A DNA stretch of 19,172 nt from a bacterium (GTDB taxonomy: Bacteria; Patescibacteriota; Minisyncoccia; UBA6257; GWB1-50-10): the NCBI GenBank assembly GCA_021813265.1, contig JAKALF010000009.1:1-19172 (forward strand), in the 5' to 3' direction. This document shows, piece after piece, positions 6,946 through 14,700 of this stretch (positions are counted from its first letter, which is position 1; every line of letters begins with the position of its first letter). The translations under genes were made by a program, and so were the position numbers. The notes below the pieces were generated by a model. That model saw nothing but the letters and a program-made list of their open reading frames with translations. It was not told the origin of the DNA and made no database searches.

Positions 6946-7353
6946 ATGAATAAAAACGAATACGCTCTTATTATCTTCTCTATTCTTATATTAACCGGGC
7001 ACGCCTTTGGAATTTTCCTCCACTTTTATGACATCATACCTCTTTATGATTCTCTTCTTCATGTTATAGGCGGACTATGGATCGCTTCCATCATCTTCTA
7101 TCTCATAGAAAAACGGGGATCGTTTTCTCTTTCCTTTGTTTCTCCTCTTTTTGCCGTATGTTCCGTCTCCGGAATCGTTCTCTCTTTCGGACTTCTCTGG
7201 GAATTTTTGGAATACGCCCTTGATACCATCGCTTTCAACGCGTACGGGATCATGTTAAACATCCAGCCCAGCATCTTTGACACCCTAAAAGACATGGGAG
7301 TCGCTTGGATCGCTTCCATGATCTATACGGCCATACTCGTAAAGAAGAAATAA
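6946..7353 (+). CDS. Small four-helix membrane protein, VanZ/DUF2238-like
   Basis: A 135-residue membrane protein with about four hydrophobic helices (residues 7-25, 38-54, 63-90 and 117-132). Conserved-looking polar residues lie in the membrane: YDSLLHVIGG (D35, H39), LLWEFLEYALD (W85, E86, E89) and FDTLKDMGVAWIAS (D112, D116). The order D...H...WE..E...D..D resembles the DUF2238/VanZ-type membrane families. The biochemical role is unknown; in VanZ-like proteins the acidic/histidine set suggests a buried site. It is alone on the plus strand between two minus-strand genes, preceded by an extended -10 and followed at once by a strong terminator shared with typA. Start ATG 6946 is fixed by the promoter position. 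Confidence 0.7.
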   Translation: MNKNEYALIIFSILILTGHAFGIFLHFYDIIPLYDSLLHVIGGLWIASIIFYLIEKRGSFSLSFVSPLFAVCSVSGIVLSFGLLWEFLEYALDTIAFNAYGIMLNIQPSIFDTLKDMGVAWIASMIYTAILVKKK

Positions 7354-7376
7354 TTCCCGCCTAGCGGGAATTTTTC
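7352..7376. terminator. Strong bidirectional terminator with the typA stop codon in its loop
   Basis: Perfect 9-bp arms aattcccgc (7352-7360) and gcgggaatt (7364-7372) enclose a CTA loop. The plus side continues TTTTCTTTC, terminating the VanZ-like gene. The minus side continues into the T-rich ATTTCTTCTTT, terminating typA, whose TAG stop is exactly the 3-nt loop (7361-7363). Confidence 0.88.
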
Positions 7377-9169
7377 TTTCTCTCGTTTTCCGTAAGATAC
7401 ATTTTTCTGATACGAATGCTCTTGGGCGTTATTTCAACCCGTTCATCGTCTCCGATGTAATCCAAGGCGTCTTCAAGGCTCATTTCTCGGGGAACTTCAA
7501 GTCCCTCCTGAACACCAAAATTCTTTGTTCTGAAATTGGTAAGCTGTTTTTCCCTGCATACGTTGATTATGATGTCATTCACTTTCGCGTTTTTTCCGAA
7601 AACCATGCCTTCATATACCGGAACGCCCGGACCAATGAAAAGTTCTCCGCGTTCTTGAGCCGCGAGAAGACCATAACTGTTTGACGTTCCCGTTTCCGAG
7701 GCGACAAGTGATCCGTGGGAACTCAGCGTTAAATCCCCTTTGTGCGGTTCGTATCCAAGAAAAATGCTGTTCATGATTCCTTTTCCCCTTGTCGAGGTTA
7801 AAAATTCATTTCTAAAACCCATGAGACCTCTCGTGGGAATCGCGAAATCCATGAATGTCTCTCCTCGATCAACGCGCATATCGCGCATAATACCGAGACG
7901 TCTGCCCATGGCTTCAATAACCGTTCCTGAAAACGCTTCAGGAACTTCTATGGAGACAAGTTCTATGGGTTCCAGCAATATTCCTTGCTCTTCTTTGAAG
8001 ATAACTTGGGGTTTTGAAACCTCAAGTTCATACCCTTCTCGTCTCATCTTCTCAATCAGGATGGAAAGATGAAGTTCTCCTCGTCCCGCGACGATCCATC
8101 TATCAGGGGAATCCGTTTCTGTGACGGAAAGCGCGACATCGGTTTCAAGTTCGCGCGTAAGACGCTCTTGAATATTGCGCGATGTCGTATACTCTCCTTC
8201 TTTTCCCATGAAGGGAGAGGTGTTTACGCCGAATGTCATTTTGATTGTCGGTTCGTCAATTTTAATGACGGGCAAGGGAACGGGATTCTCGAGATCTGCG
8301 AGAGTTTCCCCTATCGAAACATCCGGAATTCCGTATATCGCGACTATATCACCCGCCCGCGCTTCTTCCGCGTCTATTCTCGTAAGTCCGTCAAAAAGCA
8401 TGACGCCTGTTACCTGCGCTTTTTTTATCTCTCCCTTACGCGTTATATGCGCGACTTGCGTGCCTTTCTTTAACGTTCCTGAATACAAACGTCCTATCGC
8501 GATCTTCCCTTTATAGTTATCATACGCCAAATTTACCGTAAGCATCTGAAGAGGGGCTGACGGATCGATACGGGGAGCTGGAATATGATTGATGATCGCG
8601 TCAAAAAGGGGTTCTACGGTTTTCATGTCATGAAGGTCGGATTTTAATCCCGCTTTTCCCTGGGCTCCGCTCGCGTATATTACAGGGAAATTAATCTGCT
8701 CGTCGGTTGCCCCGAGTTCGATAAAGAGATCAAAAGTCTCGTTGAGAGCCCATTCCGGACGCGAGTCCGGTTTATCAATCTTATTAATAACCACGATCGC
8801 CTTATGTCCCGCTTGAATAGCTTTGCGCAAAACGAATTTTGTCTGAGGCATAGGACCTTCTTTCGCGTCAACCACGAGAAGCACGCCGTCAACCATGCGC
8901 ATGATACGTTCCACCTCCCCACCGAAGTCCGCGTGTCCCGGGGTATCCACGATATTAATCTTAATACCCTGATATCGCACGGAGGCGTTTTTGGAAAAAA
9001 TCGTAATACCGCGCTCCCTCTCGAGCTCGTTTGAGTCCATGATGAGCTCCTGAATCGCGTCTGATTTTATCTTAAAATTTTCAGACTGTTTGAGGAGCGC
9101 GTCAACCAAGGTCGTTTTTCCATGGTCAACGTGGGCAATAATGGCTATGTTTCTTAACGCGGTTTCCAT
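7361..9169 (-). CDS. typA: Ribosome-associated GTPase BipA/TypA
   Basis: A 602-residue translational GTPase of normal TypA length that binds the ribosome at the EF-G site and helps assembly and stress adaptation. GTPase motifs: G1 AHVDHGKT (12-19), G2 RGITI (53-57), G3 DTPGH (75-79), G4 NKID (129-132), G5 SGA near 167. Then come domain II (about 200-300), domain III with SPDRWIVAGRGELHLSILIE, and domain V plus the TypA-specific C-terminal domain with PTRGLMGFRNEFLT and GIMNSIFLGYEPHKG, which separates it from EF-G and LepA. ATG 9169 has no ribosome binding site; TATAAT ends 6 nt upstream, so the mRNA is probably leaderless. The gene stops in the loop of a terminator hairpin. Confidence 0.97.
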   Translation of the reverse strand: METALRNIAIIAHVDHGKTTLVDALLKQSENFKIKSDAIQELIMDSNELERERGITIFSKNASVRYQGIKINIVDTPGHADFGGEVERIMRMVDGVLLVVDAKEGPMPQTKFVLRKAIQAGHKAIVVINKIDKPDSRPEWALNETFDLFIELGATDEQINFPVIYASGAQGKAGLKSDLHDMKTVEPLFDAIINHIPAPRIDPSAPLQMLTVNLAYDNYKGKIAIGRLYSGTLKKGTQVAHITRKGEIKKAQVTGVMLFDGLTRIDAEEARAGDIVAIYGIPDVSIGETLADLENPVPLPVIKIDEPTIKMTFGVNTSPFMGKEGEYTTSRNIQERLTRELETDVALSVTETDSPDRWIVAGRGELHLSILIEKMRREGYELEVSKPQVIFKEEQGILLEPIELVSIEVPEAFSGTVIEAMGRRLGIMRDMRVDRGETFMDFAIPTRGLMGFRNEFLTSTRGKGIMNSIFLGYEPHKGDLTLSSHGSLVASETGTSNSYGLLAAQERGELFIGPGVPVYEGMVFGKNAKVNDIIINVCREKQLTNFRTKNFGVQEGLEVPREMSLEDALDYIGDDERVEITPKSIRIRKMYLTENERKKNSR

Positions 9170-9175
9170 AATTCA

Positions 9176-9181
9176 ATTATA
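9176..9181 (-). promoter_or_regulatory. -10 box of typA
   Basis: On the minus strand a perfect TATAAT lies 6 nt before ATG 9169. It directly follows the hairpin at 9182-9202, whose T-run it overlaps. No clear -35 box is visible at 16-18 nt, because that position is inside the hairpin. Confidence 0.6.
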
Positions 9182-9202
9182 AAAGCCCGAAGCAGGGGCT
9201 TT
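9178..9202 (-). terminator. Hairpin with T4 between the 9277 gene and typA
   Basis: The arms aaagccc (9182-9188) and gggcttt (9196-9202) form a 7-bp stem. On the minus strand the stem is followed by TTTTATAAT. It would stop read-through from the 9277-9711 gene, and its T-run merges with the typA -10 box. Confidence 0.6.
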
Positions 9203-9246
9203 CATGGTTTCTATCATATGGTTTTTAATTCCTTCTAGCAAGAGAG

Positions 9247-9269
9247 CGACCCGCGTATAAAGCGGGTCG
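9247..9269 (-). terminator. Hairpin just after the 9277-9711 gene
   Basis: An 8-bp perfect stem cgacccgc (9247-9254) / gcgggtcg (9262-9269) with a 7-nt loop lies 7 nt after the stop codon. On the minus strand it is followed by CTCTCTTGC, with no proper T-run, so it is a hairpin of terminator position but weak type; the T4 hairpin at 9178-9202 follows. Confidence 0.5.
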
Positions 9270-9276
9270 TCTAAAA

Positions 9277-9711
9277 TCAAAGAACGTGGCGGGGAGTTTG
9301 TTTCTGGAATTCCTTTTTAATAAAAAGGGAAATCCCGTAAACAACAAGGTAGAGAAGAGATATGACAAGAAGCGTCAGAAATCCTTCCCAAATTCCTCCG
9401 ATTCCGCTTAACAAGCTCCCTCCATCTCTCAGCTTTGAAGCAATAGACATGAAGAATCCGAGAATCATGCCCCAGAATCCTATCTTTCTCAACATCATTT
9501 CGAGTTCAATGTTGTAGTATACAATCTTTCCCCTTTCCAAATGAAAATTTACCAAGGAAAGGAAAAGGGCCGTCACGGAGGTGAGGAAGAAGATCCTAGC
9601 TATAACGATGTCTTCGGCTTTTACCTCGGAAATATTTCCCATTGAAAAAGACAGGAAAAATAACACGAAAAAGAGGAATAGAAAGATTTTTCCTTTAAAT
9701 CTTACAGTCAT
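9277..9711 (-). CDS. Hypothetical small membrane protein
   Basis: A 144-residue protein with four hydrophobic segments: residues 9-29 (possibly a signal anchor), about 37-57, 74-92 and 105-130. Short basic stretches flank it (MTVRFKGK at the N-terminus, KKEFQKQTPRHVL at the C-terminus). A charged loop (FHLERGKIVYYNIELEMMLRK) separates helices 2 and 3. I recognise no family or catalytic motif. ATG 9709-9711 is well supported by the strongest ribosome binding site in the window, AGGAGGT, and by a promoter with -35 and -10 boxes. It is divergent from the anchored protein at 9866, with which it shares a 154-bp intergenic region carrying two outward promoters. Confidence 0.6.
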   Translation of the reverse strand: MTVRFKGKIFLFLFFVLFFLSFSMGNISEVKAEDIVIARIFFLTSVTALFLSLVNFHLERGKIVYYNIELEMMLRKIGFWGMILGFFMSIASKLRDGGSLLSGIGGIWEGFLTLLVISLLYLVVYGISLFIKKEFQKQTPRHVL

Positions 9712-9715
9712 ACTA

Positions 9716-9769
9716 ACCTCCTATAAATATTACTGTTTCTAGTATGCCATAAAACAAATAAAAAAGCAA
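9716..9769 (-). promoter_or_regulatory. Promoter and ribosome binding site of the 9277-9711 gene
   Basis: On the minus strand TTGCTT (9764-9769) and CATACT (9741-9746) are 17 nt apart, and AGGAGGT (9716-9722) lies 4 nt before the ATG. A leader of about 20 nt is predicted. Confidence 0.55.
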
Positions 9770-9805
9770 TATTCCCTCGGGGTACTCTAAAATCACATTG
9801 GGAAG

Positions 9806-9861
9806 TTGACGGTATTACCTAATTCTGTTATTATATATTCAGTAAAATTTAAAATTGGAGG
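9806..9861 (+). promoter_or_regulatory. Promoter and ribosome binding site of the 9866-10345 gene
   Basis: TTGACG (9806-9811) and TATTAT (9829-9834) are exactly 17 nt apart, a near-consensus housekeeping promoter, followed by GGAGG (9857-9861) 4 nt before ATG 9866. The predicted leader is about 25 nt. Confidence 0.7.
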
Positions 9862-9865
9862 TTAC

Positions 9866-10345
9866 ATGAAAGACCAACTTGGCTTTACTTTTATATTCAT
9901 ATTATTGTTCATAATAATCATCGCGCTTGTGAATGATGATAAAAAAGAAGTCTGTACACATAGACATGAGTCTAAGTCGATGGTTACGGAAATGAAGAAA
10001 TCCGTTTCCTCTCCCCAAACCGTTACAGTGACATATGAGATAGAATGGGGTTCTTATTATACCGGCACCTCATCCCCTATTACCTACTACGGTACGAAGA
10101 AGCTTATAGTATCTTCACTTGGTATTGGTAACAATGGATTACCTATTGAATATCTCCTACCAGTTGAAGCGCGCCTGCCGCTCGATATAAATGGAAAGAG
10201 AGCCATACTTTACATTCCATGTGTGGCTAATATTGTTACAGGATTCATTAGATTTAATAATGAGGAACAGTTTCATCTTATGACTGTGGAGATCACCCAG
10301 AGATACGATGGTATAACAGTCGTCCGCGCATCGCCTTGTCTTTGA
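9866..10345 (+). CDS. Hypothetical membrane-anchored exported protein
   Basis: A 159-residue protein. A longer reading from 9806 is open, but it begins inside the -35 box, while ATG 9866 has a good ribosome binding site. Residues 5-23 form one very hydrophobic helix (LGFTFIFILLFIIIIALV), followed by an outside domain of about 130 residues rich in beta-strand (QTVTVTYEIEWGSYYTG, HLMTVEITQRY), with cysteines near residues 29, 118 and 158. The N-terminal helix could be a signal anchor; no lipobox is seen. I recognise no family. Base composition is more AT-rich and ATA/TTA codons are commoner than in the core genes, in keeping with an accessory gene. The TGA stop is followed by a hairpin at 10356. 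Confidence 0.6.
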   Translation: MKDQLGFTFIFILLFIIIIALVNDDKKEVCTHRHESKSMVTEMKKSVSSPQTVTVTYEIEWGSYYTGTSSPITYYGTKKLIVSSLGIGNNGLPIEYLLPVEARLPLDINGKRAILYIPCVANIVTGFIRFNNEEQFHLMTVEITQRYDGITVVRASPCL

Positions 10346-10355
10346 CGTATTTCGA

Positions 10356-10382
10356 CACCCTGTTACAGATTGTGACGGGGTG
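10356..10382 (+). terminator. Hairpin after the 9866-10345 gene
   Basis: Eleven paired positions, caccctgttac (10356-10366) with gtgacggggtg (10372-10382), including two G-U pairs and a 5-nt loop, begin 11 nt after the stop. The following bases are ATTTATTA, so the T-run is poor. Confidence 0.5.
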
Positions 10383-10426
10383 ATTTATTACACAAATTAA
10401 TGGTTATTTTTATCTCTATTTTCTCC

Positions 10427-10464
10427 TTGACATTATATATTCATTTCGAATATAATCGAAATGA
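10427..10464 (+). promoter_or_regulatory. Promoter with a palindromic operator over the -10 box
   Basis: TTGACA (10427-10432) and TATAAT (10451-10456), both perfect consensus hexamers, are 18 nt apart. The -10 box lies in the centre of an inverted repeat with perfect 8-base arms TCATTTCG (10441-10448) and CGAAATGA (10457-10464) and an 8-base core. A dimer bound there would block RNA polymerase. The next gene encodes a winged-helix protein, so autoregulation is the simplest reading, as in toxin-antitoxin operons. Confidence 0.75.
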
Positions 10465-10503
10465 GGCTAAAAAGAGCTTTAAAAATCGAAAAGAAACTTA
10501 CAT

Positions 10504-11097
10504 ATGCTTAAAAAAGAGATAATATGGCGTGAAATTTTAGAAAGCGCCATTCATAAAAAACAATACCGATTCACGCAAAAGGACATCGCGAAAAAGCTCA
10601 GTATTTCCGTGAGTACCGTTTTTAACGCCCTTCTCATCCCCCGCAAGCAGGGAGCGATTACCGTGTCAGGCAGGGATTTTTCTCTCATTGACATCGAAAA
10701 ACTTCTCTACATCTGGGCAACCCAACGAAACCTGGCGCATGAAATTTTGTATCAAACCGCGGTTCCTATGAGCGCGAAAGAAATCGAGGGGAGTGTCCCT
10801 TCAGGAATTATTTTTGGCGGATGCAGCGCGTATGCGTATACGCATAAAAGCGCGCCTGCTGAATACGATACAATCTATGTCTACGCAAGCGCGTCTGAAC
10901 TTCTAGAACTCAAAAAACGATTCCCAAAACAATCAGGGAAAGAAAATATATTTGTTCTCAAAAAAGATCCCCTCCTCGAACGTTACGGAAACGGTACGAC
11001 ACCCGACACGCAGACATTCGCCGATTTATGGAACATGAAAGAGTGGTACGCGAAAGATTTTCTCCTAGCGCTCAAGAACCGCATTATTCCATCTTAA
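10504..11097 (+). CDS. Winged-helix regulator, candidate AbiEi-like antitoxin partner
   Basis: A 197-residue protein. Residues about 20-60 form a helix-turn-helix with wing (FTQKDIAKKLSISVSTVFNAL, then a turn and AITVSGRDFSLID). Residues about 65-197 form a second domain with GIIFGGCSAYAYTHKS and EYDTIYVYAS, which faintly recalls a nucleotidyltransferase-like fold, ending in DTQTFADLWNMKEWYAKDFL. The architecture (N-terminal wHTH plus effector-like domain, followed directly by a GGW...DxD nucleotidyltransferase) is that of AbiE-type modules, where the first gene is the DNA-binding antitoxin. I infer this from layout and have not matched the sequence itself to AbiEi. The gene follows a strong promoter with a palindromic operator, with a leader of about 40 nt and only a weak purine-rich stretch before the ATG. 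The next gene starts 5 nt after its stop. Confidence 0.65.
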   Translation: MLKKEIIWREILESAIHKKQYRFTQKDIAKKLSISVSTVFNALLIPRKQGAITVSGRDFSLIDIEKLLYIWATQRNLAHEILYQTAVPMSAKEIEGSVPSGIIFGGCSAYAYTHKSAPAEYDTIYVYASASELLELKKRFPKQSGKENIFVLKKDPLLERYGNGTTPDTQTFADLWNMKEWYAKDFLLALKNRIIPS

Positions 11098-11102
11098 CTT
11101 CC

Positions 11103-11711
11103 ATGCAGTACTACCACGATATCATCACTGAAAAAAGTTTCGTGTTTCTCACGGAACTCTCTAAAAAATTCACATTTACGCTCATTGGAGGCTGGGCGGT
11201 TTTTATGTATACACACGCCTTAAAGTCAAAAGATATTGACCTTATCGCTGAATACGCTGAACTGGGAAAAATGCGGGAATTATATTCAGTCACAAAAAAT
11301 GATCGACTGAAAAAATATGAGATAAAAAGGGGAGAGTTTGATGTTGATATCTATCTTCCCCACTATTCCGAGATTGGCATTCCAGCGGAGGTTATTATGG
11401 AACATTCCATGATTCGGGAAGGATTCCGCGTGCCAAAACCTGAAATCCTCTTTCTTCTGAAACTTTACGCGTGGAAGGAACGCGAAGGAACATCAAAAGG
11501 AGGAAAGGATAAGATTGACATATTAAGTTTAGCGTTCCTTCCTGAGTTTGATTGGAACGAATGCGACCGGTACGTGAATATGTTCCATCTCAATATTCTA
11601 TTCGAAAAATTTCACGAACTCATACGTCATACTACGGAAGTGCCGGAGCTTGGTATAAATCAAAACACGATGGCAAGGTATAAGAAGCGCGTTATCCCCC
11701 TTCTCGGGTAA
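11103..11711 (+). CDS. Nucleotidyltransferase, AbiEii/MNT-like (candidate toxin)
   Basis: A 202-residue protein from ATG 11103; an earlier ATG at 11028 is in frame but would overlap the upstream gene by 70 bp and lacks family similarity. Motifs fit the minimal nucleotidyltransferase superfamily: IGGWAVFMY (28-36) as the GG/GS motif, KSKDIDL (41-47) supplying D44 and D46, and FDVDIYLP (79-86) supplying the third acidic residue. A later GGKDKIDILSL (133-143) matches the conserved Lys/Asp helix seen in AbiEii-type proteins. Members transfer a nucleotide to RNA or protein; AbiEii-type toxins act on nucleotide substrates and block growth unless neutralised by the partner. The 5-nt gap from the winged-helix gene and the shared terminator mark a two-gene operon. 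A role as toxin is an inference; it could also be a repair-type or tRNA-modifying nucleotidyltransferase. Confidence 0.75.
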   Translation: MQYYHDIITEKSFVFLTELSKKFTFTLIGGWAVFMYTHALKSKDIDLIAEYAELGKMRELYSVTKNDRLKKYEIKRGEFDVDIYLPHYSEIGIPAEVIMEHSMIREGFRVPKPEILFLLKLYAWKEREGTSKGGKDKIDILSLAFLPEFDWNECDRYVNMFHLNILFEKFHELIRHTTEVPELGINQNTMARYKKRVIPLLG

Positions 11712-11719
11712 TTTACACA

Positions 11720-11752
11720 AATACGCGACCTTTTTGAGGTCGCGTATTTTAT
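11720..11752 (+). terminator. Terminator of the wHTH-nucleotidyltransferase operon
   Basis: A perfect 11-bp stem aatacgcgacc (11720-11730) / ggtcgcgtatt (11738-11748) has a 7-nt loop and runs into TTTT on the plus strand. It starts 9 nt after the stop codon. The convergent surface-protein gene ends 17 nt beyond. Confidence 0.88.
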
Positions 11753-11768
11753 GTCTAAACTTCTTCTT

Positions 11769-14700
11769 TTATTGACCTATTGCCTGCTTTAATAATCCCG
11801 CGAAATTCTGAAGTATGATAAGAAGAGAAGCTTGGAGGGACGCTGTGTCTTGAGAATTCATTCGAAAACCGAGTCCAGCACTATTACACTTCACGTATTC
11901 ATGGGTATGGTCGTCAAAGTATGCCCACATTCTACGAGAGGTTCCATCAAGATTTTTCTTCGTATCCTCATCTCCCTTACCAGGCACGTACCAGTCAGAC
12001 CAATTACCACTAAACCACTGTATCCTATATTTCAGAATCTCCGGGTGAGAAGATATGTCGAGACCAAGTTTCTCAAAAGGCCCCGTCCCTCCTGGATTCC
12101 CGAGTGGCTGTTCCACAATATTGGAGGTTGAGACACACGCGGGCGCGCCTGTTGCCGTCACGCTAAATTGCGCGCTGTCCGTGTAATATCCATATCCTTC
12201 GGGCTGGAGACCAATGCGAATTTTGTAATCTCCGTGGGGTAAATTATTCGGGATCGCCCACGAGTAGCTTCCGTTCGCGCCTGGACTTGCTGTACTGAAA
12301 GAATAGATATTCCATGCCCCGCCCGTCGGAACGTAGATTGCTTTAATATACGGCAATCCGCTCTCCGCGCCGCCCGAGGCCGTCCAGCTTATCTGATGCG
12401 TTGTTCCCACCTGCCATGCTTCCCCCGAGGTTGGCGAGGTAATACTGATTGAATCCTTCTGAGAAGCGGAAGATAGAATATTAAATGAGTCGCTATTATT
12501 ACCAGACACGCCTGCACCGCTAAACTGAATCTGGTAGTTTGATGCCGGAACGACATCTGACGGTACTGTCCAACTGAACCAGTCTTGTGTGTTTAGATTC
12601 ACTGTACCAAGATATCTAGCTCCGGTAGATCCAAGCGCTCCGCCAACAAGAAACACGGAATAGCTCGTAATTTTGCTGCCGTTATAGTAGTCCCATCCGG
12701 CCCACGTGATTTTATATGTCGATCCTTGGGTTAGATTTGCACCGGCAGATGGATAGGTAATCGTTAAGGACGACTGATTTGTAGCGTTCCAAACATTCAC
12801 ACTAATACTCGTCTTCGCGCTCTGCCCGTTTGAATTGGTAACGGTAAAGGTCGGAGCGTACGTTCCCGTGGAAGTATAACTATGGGTAAAGGTCGCGCTC
12901 TGTTGGATATTGCTTGATTCCGACTTTAAGGGACATGGGGAACCGCTCGAGCATCCCTTCGCTACATTATCTCCCCAATCTACGGAATAGGAGAGGGTTC
13001 CATTACTCAGATCCGATGCCTGCACCGTCCAGGTTCCCGTCTCTCCCACACTAAGCTTTTGAGGTCCAGAGACGCCGGAGATAACCGGTGGCTGAGACTG
13101 AGATCCCCCACCCCCATATGTCACGTGACCAAAATTAATCGGTACTAACATATCACCCGATAGATTAAGCCCTAATTGAGTTGCTCCGGATATTACACCA
13201 TCTCCCCAACTCACGCTCTTCCATGTTTCCGCCATTACATCCACAGAATTCTGCTCATTTGCCCGCAATGAAAGATTTGAAGAGTCTATTTTCAACACAA
13301 CTCCTTTTGTTTGACCAGCTGAAACTGGAGTCCCATTTAATACAAAGAGCAAACCACATATACCTCCACTTGATGTACAGGTTTGCGGCATTGAACCGTC
13401 ATACGTCATACCGGTTGCGGGGTCTATCAAAGACACTAAAAATGGATCTATGAGAGGTGCACCCTTCAAGGTGAGAGCAAGAACTTTTGGACGCACTTCC
13501 TGTCCCTCCGGATCGGCTCCTATCTTGATACAGCTTATATAATCATCTGTCGTTCTTGTTCGGTTTGTTGTCGATCCTCCGGTGTAATTTCCGCACGCGC
13601 TATCGGAACCGAGAGGAGTCCCCGACAAGGTGAGCTTGCTTCGCAGAGTGGTAAATGTGGCAAAATTCGGAGTTCCGCTCACTTTCACAAATGAGTTAGA
13701 CCCTTCACCGTACGCAACTACGTTTTTCGTTGAACCAATGTAGATAGAAGTTTGAGTATTTTCAACATTACCTCCTCCAACGGTAAACGGCACGGCGTCA
13801 CCGCGAAGTTCCACCGCGACCGTACCCCCTTTCGGCACGATAAGACCGGGATAATTATAACCGTAGTTATAATCAATGCCTTTGAAATCAGCGATAAATT
13901 CATTATTTAACTTACTCGGCGCTCCTGGGATAGGAGTTAATGAAATGGGGCCCGCGATTATGCTTCCATCCGAATTAAAGAGTCTGAGGTTTTCAAACGC
14001 CGCCCCACCCGTCGCTCCAAAATTAAATTTAAGCTCCCCAACCTTGAGCGCCTCCTTGTCTGTTGTGTTGATAAGAAGGAGTTTTGCCAAGCTTACGCTT
14101 TTCGCGCCCAAGGGTACCTGGCGTGAAGGTAAGGAATTGTTGTTTGATACGGAGAGGGTGGGGACGTAAGCATCGGAAGAGGTGATCTTGAAATATGAAT
14201 CGCTCGTATCGCATTCATTGGTGCCAGAGGCGCAAACTTCTATGGTATAAGAACCGTCCGGCACAGTATCAACCGTATCACCCGCCAAAACCCGGCCCAC
14301 CTTCCATGAATAGTAGCGAGAATAGCCCTGACCAACTACACCAGTGGCAATAGTGTAATCTCGTGAATAGACGCCGGCACATCCCCTATCCGTTTGTTGG
14401 GTACATGGATAAATATAATGAAGTTTTATATCAAATGGTCCAGCCGGCAGACTACAACTCGCCCCATCTGGACAAGAAAAATGCGCAGTATCCATCCATC
14501 TAATAGTCTGCTCTGTTCCTTTAGACCACGTCTCCCCTCCATTCGGAGAAGTTACGGTGACGGATGGTGTCGAAGTAGAAGTTGATGAACCGATATTAAC
14601 ATGAACAGAGTTACTAACACCCATGGCATTTTGGATATAGACCACGCTGTCTCCCATGGGAGTAGAAATAGAGGAAGGACAAGGAAGACCTGACGCTGCC

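Noticed and set aside
4915..7372. GC-rich hairpins considered as a dispersed repeat family or CRISPR-like elements
   Set aside because: The stems differ in sequence and each sits directly at a gene end, so independent terminators explain them; no regularly spaced repeats exist.
7740..8516. Plus-strand open frames opposite typA
   Set aside because: They are shadows of the typA coding sequence; the TypA reading has all GTPase motifs and the correct length.
505..9786. The 11-base string ccctcggggta occurring near 509 and again near 9774
   Set aside because: Two copies of an 11-mer are expected by chance in a window this size, and nothing in the context is shared.
9806..9865. Longer N-terminus of the anchored protein at 9866
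   Set aside because: The reading begins inside the -35 box and skips the GGAGG site that clearly serves ATG 9866.
11028..11102. Longer N-terminus of the nucleotidyltransferase
   Set aside because: It would overlap the winged-helix gene by 70 bp, and the extra residues are simply that gene read in another frame; ATG 11103 gives a normal start.
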